Under the pieces are notes generated by a model, which made no database searches, was not told the origin of the DNA, and saw nothing but the letters and a program-made list of their open reading frames with translations. 64,000 bases of DNA from Bolinopsis microptera. Taxonomy: Eukaryota; Ctenophora; Tentaculata; Lobata; Bolinopsidae. This document shows positions 11,601 through 19,449 of this stretch, in pieces. The position numbers were made by a program, and so were the translations under genes. Where the stretch lies: positions 2,241,692 to 2,305,691 of the forward strand of contig NC_087076.1 in the NCBI RefSeq assembly GCF_026151205.1. Direction: 5' to 3'. Within the stretch, counting starts at the first letter, position 1. Every line of letters begins with the position of its first letter.

Positions 11601-11680
11601 TTTCTTAATTCGTCTTCAAGGTAAGAGGCTTTCCATCTGGAGGTGCTATGGGCGCTAGGGTTAAATGATTGAATGTTTAG
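8672..11680 (-). CDS. LINE element A ORF2: APE-type endonuclease plus reverse transcriptase (CR1-like)
   Basis: Second ORF of a non-LTR retrotransposon, needed for target nicking and target-primed reverse transcription. The frame is open for about 1000 codons. The part upstream of the TTG/ATG near 11389 is in the same frame and clearly endonuclease: LLNIQSFNPS, LIALTETWL, then VLYRPP, LLGDFN and DTPLSDHR. The reverse transcriptase follows: NYRPISLTSHVVK, YLDYAKAFDKVDH, ISGVPQGTVLGPILFLIFI and the catalytic FADD of IRCFADDTRIS. A C-terminal domain ends GPKLWNAIPYHLN, usual in CR1/L2/Jockey-type proteins. It overlaps the end of ORF1 in the -1 frame and no AUG lies at the junction; the first in-frame AUG comes about 95 codons into the endonuclease. 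The start given is therefore approximate. No inactivating mutation was seen. Confidence 0.85.
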   Translation of the reverse strand, partial: LNIQSFNPSAHSTSRWKASYLEDELRKEQAKNHTVPLIALTETWLKSYIEDAQLEIPGYSLFRSDREARVGGGVLLYTHDELPITNVQTYDDRYCQALMCTSESEKSIICVLYRPPECPVPSFKSCLDFIDQYIASGDGEYRLSLLGDFNIPLIGWSTNSILPGGSSCSTYSAALLLDFMSENLCTQHVLEPTRLRNVLDLYISNSEDLVSHVSISDTPLSDHRRVEIFLSYNPCSPTHSDPPDFIDSSFRSLDFNKADFSSINDMLSSVDWAQLINLCDKEDFPELFTLITLQICQIGCPKKIPPKTQTRSSVRIPSRRKRKLQTQLEAAKINPHSPPTQIESLNRKLALAHMDIRDAINQDLLYREQQAVSKVKENPKYFYSYAKKFSKKKSNISMLFDGNGAIKSNPKDIANLLQNQFLSVFSDPSKTRIDSASFSPPPIKHPFTDDMLNFSVDDIIKAIEDIKPNAASGPDEIPVTLLKNCKKALAEPMHIIWSRSLVTGEVPSFYKFSHVFPLHKKDSRAKPANYRPISLTSHVVKVYERVIRKKLVNYLEINNLICSKQHGFRSGRSCLTQLLHHFDDVLDSLSNNSDFDSIYLDYAKAFDKVDHKLLLRKLQLYGIHPKIIKWIESFLSDRKQAVVVDGHLSILALIISGVPQGTVLGPILFLIFINDIEHCIMHSIIRCFADDTRISIAIKSEHDVKLLQEDLQNVIDWSERNNMALHKDKFEYMCHKFNHQYVLSELPFVVEHYQYSVSKDTILEPIHQLRDLGVIVSSDLSWSPHIRAIADKARQKASWVLSVFHTRSHSIMLTLYKSMVRSLIEYCCPLWHPSKISDIQELESVQKAFTARISGMRDLHYWDRLVYLSLMSLQRRRERFIILHMWKILHGKTSNDLNVLFVSRPRLGNLAVIPSKRRTSSTANLTLFDNSFAVQGPKLWNAIPYHLNVIQDLEHFKDKLTKFMLSLPDKPPIRGYTPPNTNSLLCWRNERDSTSLWGGQKM

Positions 11681-13035
11681 CAGCCAGATGCTAGAATGTT
11701 CGACCAGTTCGCTTGGGGAGGAGGAAAACGACTCTGCGGTTGGAACTGGGGAACAGGATGTTGGAACATGATGTTCTGGCTTGGAGGACCGTGAGGGACG
11801 AACTGCCTGATGATGTGCTGGTTGGCACTGGGGAAGAGCGAGGCAATTCTGTTCTCCTGAGTCACAATACTGGATTTTATGTTTTCGATCTCTTTCTGAA
11901 AAGTGGTCTGGAAGTTCGTCAGAAGGGATCGAATCTCTAAAAAATCCTTGTTCTCATGATGGGGTGTTGACTTAGTATGAGACTGAGAAGAAGAGCGCGT
12001 CCTTTTATTGTTGTTATTCTCTTTATTTTTCTGATCATTGGAAGTTCTGTTATCAGAGATGTCTCTTCTGTAGGAATCACGCTCCTTGGGTTTGTGTCGT
12101 TTAGTACCAACAGTGTGAACTAATAAGCATTCCTCATCGTAACAAGACTTATCAGACAAGGATGTTGGACAGTGTTGGGGATGAAAAAATTTGCATTTAT
12201 CACCACGCCTACAGCCAAACTTTCTGTGGGTACTATTTTTAATGAACTTAGAGCAGCGTGGAGGGTGGAACATTTTGCATGCTGATTGATCATTACTTGG
12301 CGTTTTACCACTGACACCGTGTGGGCATTTTCCAAGTTTTAGCAAGCTGCAGATCTCATCAAGCCGTAAATTGGGCAGCTGCGATTTATCGTCATTTACT
12401 GAATGTTGTTCATCTTCCTGTGATTTGACGATTGAAAGCTTTTTCTGAAGCTCATCTTGATCAAGGGAGACATGTTGTTTTTTCTGGTTCTGGGAAGATG
12501 GAGTGTTTGCACCAGATTGCTGTTTAGAGGCCAATTTACTAGGGGCCTTGGATTTCGCCTTTGACTGATTTGATATGTTGGTTTCATAACATGCTTTGCA
12601 AAGCCAAACAGAAGTAGCTGAAGACACACGTGGTTCAAAAGAATCACAATCATGGCAGCCTTGCAAACAAAGAAAGCAACATGCGGCAGGTTTTGTAACA
12701 GAATCAAACTGAGTCGAGTATTCGATATCACAATCCGGACAGATGGCAGGGTACAGTGACTGAATCTCGAGTATGATTCTCTTGGCAAGTGAAGGCTTAT
12801 TTGAAAATATACGGTTGCCTTTAGGCTCCTCGGTTTTGATGTTGAGAAAAAGAGCACAAGCGTTCAATGTAGCTAACTGAAAACGGGGCCCACCGAGTAC
12901 AGTCTGATTATCGGACACATCTTTAGACGAGTCAAAAGCAGTCAGGAGTGTTTTGGAAAGTGGATCTGCTTTACTCAAAAGATTACCAATAATAAGCCGT
13001 ATCTTTTCATCGAAATTTGGAATGACAGTTGACAT
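11677..13035 (-). CDS. LINE element A ORF1: zinc-finger nucleic-acid-binding protein, 452 aa
   Basis: ORF1 of element A, presumably the RNA-binding partner of ORF2. Residues about 90-150 hold a Cys-rich module (CPDCDIEY, CCFLCLQGCHDCD, WLCKACYE) resembling a PHD or treble-clef finger. A Lys/Ser/Gln-rich linker follows. Residues about 230-310 hold three CCCH-like clusters: CPHG..CKMFHPPRC, CRRGDKCKFFHPQHC and CYDEECLLVH. Then come a basic Ser/Asn-rich stretch, a short coiled-coil-like helix near FQTTFQKEIENIKSS and a Pro/Gln-rich C-terminus. The stop lies inside the beginning of ORF2. The start ATG at 13035 is the first in the open frame and gives an N-terminus MSTVIPNFDEKIR. CCCH fingers are an uncommon ORF1 type. 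Confidence 0.75.
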   Translation of the reverse strand: MSTVIPNFDEKIRLIIGNLLSKADPLSKTLLTAFDSSKDVSDNQTVLGGPRFQLATLNACALFLNIKTEEPKGNRIFSNKPSLAKRIILEIQSLYPAICPDCDIEYSTQFDSVTKPAACCFLCLQGCHDCDSFEPRVSSATSVWLCKACYETNISNQSKAKSKAPSKLASKQQSGANTPSSQNQKKQHVSLDQDELQKKLSIVKSQEDEQHSVNDDKSQLPNLRLDEICSLLKLGKCPHGVSGKTPSNDQSACKMFHPPRCSKFIKNSTHRKFGCRRGDKCKFFHPQHCPTSLSDKSCYDEECLLVHTVGTKRHKPKERDSYRRDISDNRTSNDQKNKENNNNKRTRSSSQSHTKSTPHHENKDFLEIRSLLTNFQTTFQKEIENIKSSIVTQENRIASLFPSANQHIIRQFVPHGPPSQNIMFQHPVPQFQPQSRFPPPQANWSNILASGC

Positions 13036-13212
13036 AGTTTACAGATTCCGTGTACTTGTATTGTGTATAGTGTGTAAAAATCCGTCGAACAATTACACGC
13101 ACACAGTGATGAGCCAGTCTTATCTCAAATAGAAATATTAGATAAGAGAGCTATGCAAATGTAAACGTATTCAAAAGTGTAAAATAATCCAAGGACATGA
13201 TCCAAATTTGGT

Positions 13213-13243
13213 TTTAAAGTAAAGTAAAGTAAAGTAAAAATTA
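13213..13243 (-). repeat. (TTTAC)n microsatellite, probable LINE 3' tail
   Basis: On the plus strand AAAGT is repeated about five times. It lies downstream of the truncated LINE ORF2 fragment at 13396-14090 on the same strand, the position of the simple-repeat tail in CR1-like elements. Confidence 0.5.
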
Positions 13244-13395
13244 TGACATAACATCATCACACATGTCTACAAAGTATCAAATCACTATATGGAAAAATAT
13301 AAATATCTTACCACCAAAATTAATAAATTATTAACTACAACTTTATTTAAAAAATTTTTTAAAATAAATTCAAAAAGCATCCCCAAAATATAACC

Positions 13396-14090
13396 CTATT
13401 CATACTTCCCAGTGGAATAAAGATTTATAAATCGCTTTTTTGCCACAAAAGAGTGGAAATAAAGATGATCGTTATGCTTCTCTTTATTACTAACATAGCT
13501 AGGTCCTTCAATTCTCCCTAATACTTCATTTGAAACATTCCAAAAATGTGAATCATTAGAAATATCCTTAGAAATCATATCTTTCCTAAACCCTTCTAAT
13601 TTAATCTTAAAACTTAAAACAGTCACCGAGTTCTTAACATCTGGAGGGAGTTTGTTCCAGTAAGGAATAACTCGCTCTGGAAGAAATGAACTTTAGAGAT
13701 TCCTAATCTTTGCCATACTCTTACAACATCTGTTGAATGATACAAGATTAAGACCAGATCTGCTCACTTTGAACAAATCTGAGCCGTACTCGGTCAAACC
13801 ATTAATTACCTTTAAAGCTTCAATAAGGTCCCCACGTATTCGCCGCTCTGCCAGCGATGTCAAATTGAGAATTTCCAGTCTACAGCTGTAAGGAAGAGTA
13901 CCCAACTCATTAATAAGACGGGTAAACCGCCTCTGGACGCTCTCCAGCTCCAAAACAATCCCCCAACTTCCATGAGCCGCAACTGGATTCCACAATTGGA
14001 CACAATACTCTAGATGAGGTCTTATTAAAGCTTTATAGATGGTTATCATAACTCCTTTTTCCCTTATTACTAAATTCCTTATAATCCAAC
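13396..14090 (-). pseudogene. 5'-truncated CR1-like LINE, C-terminal RT region with an in-frame stop
   Basis: Only the region after the catalytic domain remains: LVIREKGVMITIYKALIRPH, LEYCVQLWNP, LELESVQRRFTRLI and LERVIPYW-type sequence (LPERVIPYWNKLPPDVKNSV). A single TAA at 13693-13695 splits two pieces that are in the same frame, so this is a nonsense change rather than a frameshift. The 5' truncation point is near 14090. Typical dead-on-arrival LINE copy. It differs from element A in sequence. Confidence 0.75.
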
Positions 14091-14205
14091 ATATCATATG
14101 GTAATATATGAAAGATCCCTTTGTCACTAAAACTAATCCAATTGGCTACAAATTGATTACAGCCTCATTATTGAATATTAAAACTGTTATTCTATAAAAT
14201 GGCTT

Positions 14206-14480
14206 AGTGGCTCAGACCTCAGTTGGTAAATCGGTCTCGCATTTCTCGAGGTACCAGGTTCGATTCTCTGCTCTGCCACTAGCCGTGGGGTGAGCGTCAT
14301 CAATGCTCAGCAAAGGATCCTGAGTAGTCTATGCAGCCCCCCCCCCCCCGATCCACTCAGTCGAATGCTCAAGAAATCGGGGGTGCGAGGGTTAAATGAG
14401 GAGCTGCCCATTACAGTGAAGTCTTGGGTGAAGAAAGTACACACTACCTTAACCGTCACTGACCTAAAGTATGATTGAAT
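14206..14480 (+). mobile_element. tRNA-derived SINE
   Basis: Bases 14206-14280 fold like a tRNA. The acceptor stem is AGTGGC/GCCACT, the D arm GACC/GGTC encloses a loop with AGTTGGTAAAT, the anticodon arm is TCTCG/CGAGG with loop CATTTCT, and the box B region is GGTTCGATTCT. Position 33 of the anticodon loop is A instead of the near-universal T and there is no variation expected of a working tRNA, so a SINE head is more likely than a gene. A non-tRNA body with a C run follows. The 3' end is not determined. Confidence 0.6.
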
Positions 14481-14819
14481 CCTTTGGTTTCCTGTAATTG
14501 GCTGGTTACACCAGTGTAACTAATATGGCTGTGGAATGTCCAAAGTAAAATAAGTGTTAAATTTTTTTAAATCAACCAAGTTGGTTTGTCAAAATTACCA
14601 TACAGACATTTTGTAATTCTTATTAGGATGCTATTAACAACATAACAAGGAGATCAAGGCTCGAAATATGTATGCTAACAGAATTCATGAAATTCTGTTA
14701 GACAAACTTCTCAAGTACTATGCTATGGTATGGTGTAAATGGGAAACCCGTACAATGAATTGGGTAAAAGCTGCTTATACTCCTTTTTGGAGCCTCTAAT
14801 GGCAAGGGCTTACCTTTTC

Positions 14820-14881
14820 CCTTCGATGCCCCCCCCCGCCCCCATACAGCAGGGTCAGCGGGGCCCTTCGCTATGCCACTG
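14820..14881. mobile_element. 3' remnant of the hAT-like MITE family
   Basis: The stretch GGGTCAGCGGGGCCCTTCG then CTATGCCACTG matches the right end of the 43766-44120 MITE. The word GGGCTTACC occurs both at about 14808 and directly after the right end, possibly a target duplication, but no left terminal repeat is visible. Confidence 0.5.
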
Positions 14882-15322
14882 GGGCTTACCCTCTTCATCC
14901 TTTACACAAACGACCTTCAGAAGACTGAATGTCGCAAGGCTGAGATGCGTTTCTCGGTTGTTATTGTAACTAGAAGTGGGGCTTTTAAATTTTAGTGGAG
15001 AATGGTAAGAAACGCTTCTTATAGCAGCAGTATAACATATCAACAATTAAGTTGTAGTATAGAAATGAAACTACTTTGACAACATCACATCCATCCTCAG
15101 ACTATATATCGAAATTAACGAAACTATGTAATATCATCACTTCAAAATACAATCCATTGAACATAGAAATCGCACGACTTGGAAAATAAACTTCATTACA
15201 TGTTAGGGGTCGTTCACATGCATAGAGCATAATTATTTTCAGCGAATAACCACGAAAATTAAATTTTGCGACGTGAGACGACTGCGTGCGCGAAACACGA
15301 AAGAGTGCAGTCGTGTTTAACG

Positions 15323-15520
15323 GGTGATACTCGTAAAATATTTGTTTCAAATATTAGACCGTCGACGACAAGACCGTCGACGACAAAACCGTCGACGACA
15401 AGACCGTCGACGACAAGACCGTCGACGACAAGTGACAAGACCGTCGACGACAAGACCGTCGACGACAAGACCGTCGACGAGTCCAACCCGGCGTGCGTTT
15501 GGTAGGTTACAAACCTACAA
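15323..15520 (+). repeat. Repeat unit carrying a 15-bp minisatellite (ACCGTCGACGACAAG)x8
   Basis: Eight 15-bp units start at 15358, 15373, 15388, 15403, 15418, 15440, 15455 and 15470; a 7-bp insertion separates the fifth and sixth. The array is flanked by GGGTGATACTCGTAAAATAT on the left and GAGTCCAACCCGGCGTGCGT on the right. The same flanks occur, with no or one GTCGA unit, at 16223-16310 and 16430-16510. Open frames through the array are by-products of the 15-bp period. Confidence 0.85.
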
Positions 15521-15787
15521 AGTCGTGTCAAAAATTTAAAACCCCGATAGACTATGCTTAATTTTGTATCACGTTGTGACCTCCACTGCGCACGGTCGTT
15601 TCACTATCGTCCTGACGATACAGGGCGAGCCGCGCACTTCGTGCGCGGCGGGTCATACAACGTATGACAAGCTTAATTGATGCTGTATGCTTTACCATAA
15701 CCATTGACCATGGAGTTTTGATTTGAGTTCAACATGCAATGACCTTCACTAATGTTTGGATGATCACTGCATTTTGTATTTATACTT

Positions 15788-15905
15788 GTAGCGCGATGAA
15801 CTACTGGGCCGCGCCGCGCATTCAATGATGTTTCTCGCAACCACACCTTTATTAGATCGGCAAGATGCACCACGGAGCCACGCCGAGCTGCAAAAGATTG
15901 ACATT
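15788..15905 (+). repeat. Single arm of the TGTAGCGCGATG palindrome family
   Basis: TGTAGCGCGATGAACTACTG, TTTCTCGCAACCACA and AAAGATTGACATTGT follow in the same order as in the left arm of the 2724-2950 palindrome, with substitutions. No inverted partner arm is present here. Confidence 0.65.
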
Positions 15906-16222
15906 GTCAGTTAGCTTTTATGTCATTTCAAAATCGTTTGAAGAACACAGCTGGCATTTTTCAAAATTTTCAAAATGTTTGTAACCAAAATTGAAATATA
16001 ATAACAATCAATCCCCTGACGAAATTTTGAACAAAAATTGTTGTGTTTCTGCACGTAATATTGCATTATGAAGCTCGCGCTGCGCGCCAGGGTGACTTAG
16101 CTTTTTGGTTGGCCTTGGTGAAAAAGTGGAAAAAGAAAAATTGAGATTGAAAATTTGCTGTCCATCGTCAATTGTTAATGGATTGACCCGGCGCGCAATA
16201 TTTTGCAGCTCTTTAATTGTTA

Positions 16223-16510
16223 ACGGGTGATACTCGTAAAATATTTGTTCCATATATTACACACAGTCCAACTCGGCGCGCGTCCTGGTAGGTTGTAGAC
16301 CTACAATTTAATTGTTAATCGGTAATAATTTGCTTCACGTTGTGGACCCGCCGTGCGGTCATATCGCGGCTTTTGTCACGCGGTACGTACTGAATGAAAT
16401 GACGATGAGGATCACAATTTGAGACAATGGACAAGTGATACTCCTACAATATTTGTTTCAAATAACAAATAACAAATAAGACCGTCGATGAGTCCAACTC
16501 GACACGCGTC
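16223..16510 (+). repeat. Two diverged copies of the GGGTGATACTCGTAAAATAT unit
   Basis: The copy near 16223-16310 has the left flank, TATTTGTTCC and GTCCAACTCGGCGCGCGTCC but no minisatellite. The copy near 16430-16510 has a single ACCGTCGATGAGTCCAACTC. With the copy at 15323 they form a loose local array of about 0.2-0.9 kb spacing. Confidence 0.65.
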
Positions 16511-16657
16511 TTAAGTCTATAGTCGTAGTTATTGCTTTATAACCAAAGCCCTAGCGCCATTCGTGAAACAAGCGCGCCTGCAGCACATACAACATAGTGA
16601 ATCTTAGTAGTGTATTATAAAATAACGCGACGTTTCCCCAGGAGGAAATTTGAGACA

Positions 16658-16757
16658 NNNNNNNNNNNNNNNNNNNNNNNNNNNNNNNNNNNNNNNNNNN
16701 NNNNNNNNNNNNNNNNNNNNNNNNNNNNNNNNNNNNNNNNNNNNNNNNNNNNNNNNN
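16658..16757. other. Assembly gap (100 N)
   Basis: Exactly 100 undefined bases, the usual placeholder of unknown size. Frames crossing it are meaningless. Confidence 0.95.
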
Positions 16758-16759
16758 AA

Positions 16760-17520
16760 ACAAAAATGTTTGGAAGGGTGCTATGTTTTGTTAGATTTTT
16801 TGGGATTGTAGATCAATAACCCCCAGTTTCCAAAGTTTGGAGGAATGGGTAACGCATTTCGGGCTCAGCCTGAGGAACTACTGGAGGCTCAACAAGAAGC
16901 GTGCTCAGGCCGGTTTTGTTGTGACATGCTTTCGCAACTTTTCTTCCAGTTTTTCCTTACAATCCAGAGGGGTTCCAGAGTTGTGTGTGGTACATTACAA
17001 AAGTATAGAATCGTTGATATTCTTACGGTACCAAAATTGTAGGTAAGTTAACCTCATTATTTTTTCACTTTTTTCCAAGATAAAAGAAAGTCAATCAACA
17101 CGTCAATCTATTTAGAAATGTGTTATACCGTAAACTTACGATGAAAATAAATATAATAACTCTAATCATTTGATCTAATTTCGCTATATCTAAAAAAAAA
17201 AGGGCTAAACCTCATTTAATCACGTTTCGGGATATTACTTTTTTTTCTGACAATTTAATGAACCTAAAAATTTAGAGTTTACATTGCTGACCGAAAATAA
17301 AAAAAAAATTATGGAGTGTAAATAAAATATTAACCTCAATTAATTTTATTACCTCAATGTTGTAAGTCAATTTTGTGGGAAAATCGGGTTAAACCTCAAT
17401 CATAAAAAAAGTTTAAGCAGCTATAAATAATGTGAATAGCAGCAATGTTTCTTGTCATCAAAAAATTTAATTGATTTAGAAAATAAATATTTGGGTCGAT
17501 TTTTTTGACCCCTTATCCCC
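16760..17520. other. AT-rich stretch without recognised gene
   Basis: After the gap, 16837-17046 is open in two frames but shows no family signature or paired splice sites. From 17050 on there are A/T runs and stops in all frames, ending in a C run at 17518-17531. Confidence 0.4.
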
Positions 17521-17539
17521 CCCCCCCCCCCTCCTGGCC

Positions 17540-17759
17540 TTAATATTGGTCCTAGGACCACTCAAACCAAGTTTGGGAATCAAATGTATGTCTAGAACGG
17601 CCAATACTTTCGATGTCCCCATGTTCCCAAAAATCTGGATACTCAGGAGGATTATTGGAACAAAATTGGAACATTTTGGAACATTGATTACATCGGTTCA
17701 AGCCATGCAGTGGATTTCCAAACTTTGGTTTATTTTGGTGGTCCTAGGACCAATATTAA
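17540..17759. mobile_element. Foldback element, 220 bp, with about 38-bp terminal inverted repeats
   Basis: The left end TTAATATTGGTCCTAGGACC is mirrored by the right end GGTCCTAGGACCAATATTAA, and the inverted match continues through AAACCAA and GTTTGG. It is non-coding. The 99-aa frame across it shows no protein signature. Confidence 0.7.
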
Positions 17760-18426
17760 GTTCTTTGCGACCAATTTATAAAACTATTCTGAGCACTTTT
17801 GAAGAGAATGTTTCATTTTTCGTTCATTTCCGTTTCATTCCATGAAACCTGGGTAAAATGTTTATGCTTACTTTCGATGGCCCCCCAGACCAGCTTGCAA
17901 ACTATATCTATCATTTTTACAAATTATTTCCTGGCACCCTTCAGGGAATATTAGGGCAAATAAATGCAAGTCCCACTATTTGGTCCCCCATGTTCCAAAA
18001 AAAGTTCCAAAATTCCAGATTCATCAACGCCAACGAGGTAATTCAGCTTTCAGTATTTTTTATTTATAGCCTGCGGCCCTATTCTAAAAAAAATGTTTTA
18101 TATTTATAATGAATAACTACACCTCGGGCATTTTGTTTTAAAGTAAGTGTTGAAACTCAGCAAAATATTGATAAATAAAAACATTGTTGACCACATTTTC
18201 CAACTTGAGACACCATTGCTAGCGCCCACTTTGACTGAATAACAAGGCAATATAATCACTTTATTTAATGAATACTTTGGATGTTGCAGTGCTCCCATAT
18301 CACCAACATAATAATAAAGCAGATCAAAGTGATGGGACTTGTAGATTGGATAACTTTAATTTAATTAATTAATTAATTACTTTAATTGTGGTAATAATTG
18401 GTCACGTGTTCTCAACCATTAACCAG

Positions 18427-18686
18427 TGTGGTAGAGCAACATCATGTAGTGGACATCTTGAGAAATGAGTAGTAGGTAGAAATGTCAGGTTGCTCTTCAA
18501 AATCGTCTTTTTTCCGATAATAAAATTGACATCAAGATTTTTCCTCGATAATTTTCAAGAGACTTGAATGTCAATTTTAATATCGGAGAAAAAGACGATT
18601 TATGAAGAAGCAACCTTACCATTTCTACCTACTACTCATTTCTCAAAATGTCCCACTACATGATGTTTGCTCTAGTTCTACCACTT
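18427..18686. mobile_element. Foldback MITE, about 260 bp
   Basis: Two arms of roughly 120 bp are inverted copies: GTGGTAGAGCAACATCATG, GAGAAATGAGTAGTAGGTAG and AATCGTCTTTTT on the left, with their complements on the right ending CTACCAC. The centre is near 18550. About 90 percent identity between arms is judged by eye. Confidence 0.8.
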
Positions 18687-18825
18687 TGACTTATGTCCCT
18701 TAAGCGCTTTTAACTACCTTCACCAAAACCTTGACTGCGGCTTTGTTAACAAGGTTTGGCCGGTAGAGGGGTCCGCAGTAGTCCCATTACCTTAGTATTA
18801 ATGTACAACTACTACACTAACCAGA

Positions 18826-19026
18826 ACATAAGAAACACAGCACAGAGAGTTTGAAGATGATTTTAGCCCGCTGAGCCTGCGTCAATGTTGCCATCATCAA
18901 TAGCAGCCTAACAGGAAAGGTTTTGATCTCGTTATAAAGATCCTCCATATCCACCCCTCCCCCGCACTGCAGTCCGTATAGCACTGTCAGCTTGGGCTGT
19001 TGTTAACCTCTCTGCCCCTTTACCTG
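18826..19026 (-). CDS. Possible host exon, unassigned
   Basis: On the minus strand an acceptor TTATTGTTTGCAG precedes GTAAAGGGGCAGAGAGG. One frame reads AERLTTAQADSAIRTAVRGR then a stop; a second, downstream frame reads MEDLYNEIKTFPVRLLLMMA and TLTQAQRAKIIFKL up to a GTTAGTG donor. Composition is far more protein-like than the surrounding sequence. The two frames might be one exon broken by an indel, or only one may be real. I cannot assign a family. Confidence 0.25.
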
Positions 19027-19449
19027 CAAACAATAATTAATTATTAGTGATTAGAAGGACTTTACATCTTCTAACTAATACGCGCCTAAATAGATGTTTT
19101 TTCCCCGTTGGTCCAACCAATGACCTTCTATAACTTATTTTTAATGGGGAGCGGAGTATTTCATACTTATCGGCAAATAATTCACCGTCTTTTATTTAAC
19201 TAAAACGTTTACTAATTTAAGACAAAAACGAATTAAATTTTTTCCTGGTCACGAGTATTCAAATGTTTAGTTGGGTTATCAAACAAACTTTTGGACATTA
19301 AATTGCGTTTTAGAGTATGGTTATAGGTATTTGAAGCAAATTTTATCCGTTATTCCGTTATTAAGTATGGTTCGTGTTAATCGTCTCTACGTGAAGCGTG
19401 ATTTGGAGTTGATCAATAAACAAGGGTCCGGACCCAGTGGTGTAACGTT

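Larger units (their letters stand above)
8672..13200 (-). mobile_element. CR1-like non-LTR retrotransposon A, near full length
   Basis: A two-ORF LINE with a short presumed 5' UTR (13036 to about 13200) and both ORFs open. Orientation is minus. It sits directly beside the 3' tail of another, truncated LINE. The RT motifs place it in the CR1/L2/Jockey part of the LINE tree; the exact clade cannot be set by eye. Confidence 0.75.

Noticed and set aside
14206-14280. Functional tRNA gene (possible TTT anticodon)
   Set aside because: Base 33 is A, the acceptor end lacks a clean seventh pair, and a repeat body follows; a SINE head fits better.
15266-15539. Frames encoding Pro-Ser-Thr-Thr-Arg or Arg-Arg-Gln-Asp repeats
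   Set aside because: They are translations of the 15-bp minisatellite in several frames at once, with no gene context.
16551-16819. Two frames spanning the first N gap
   Set aside because: Half of each is undefined sequence.
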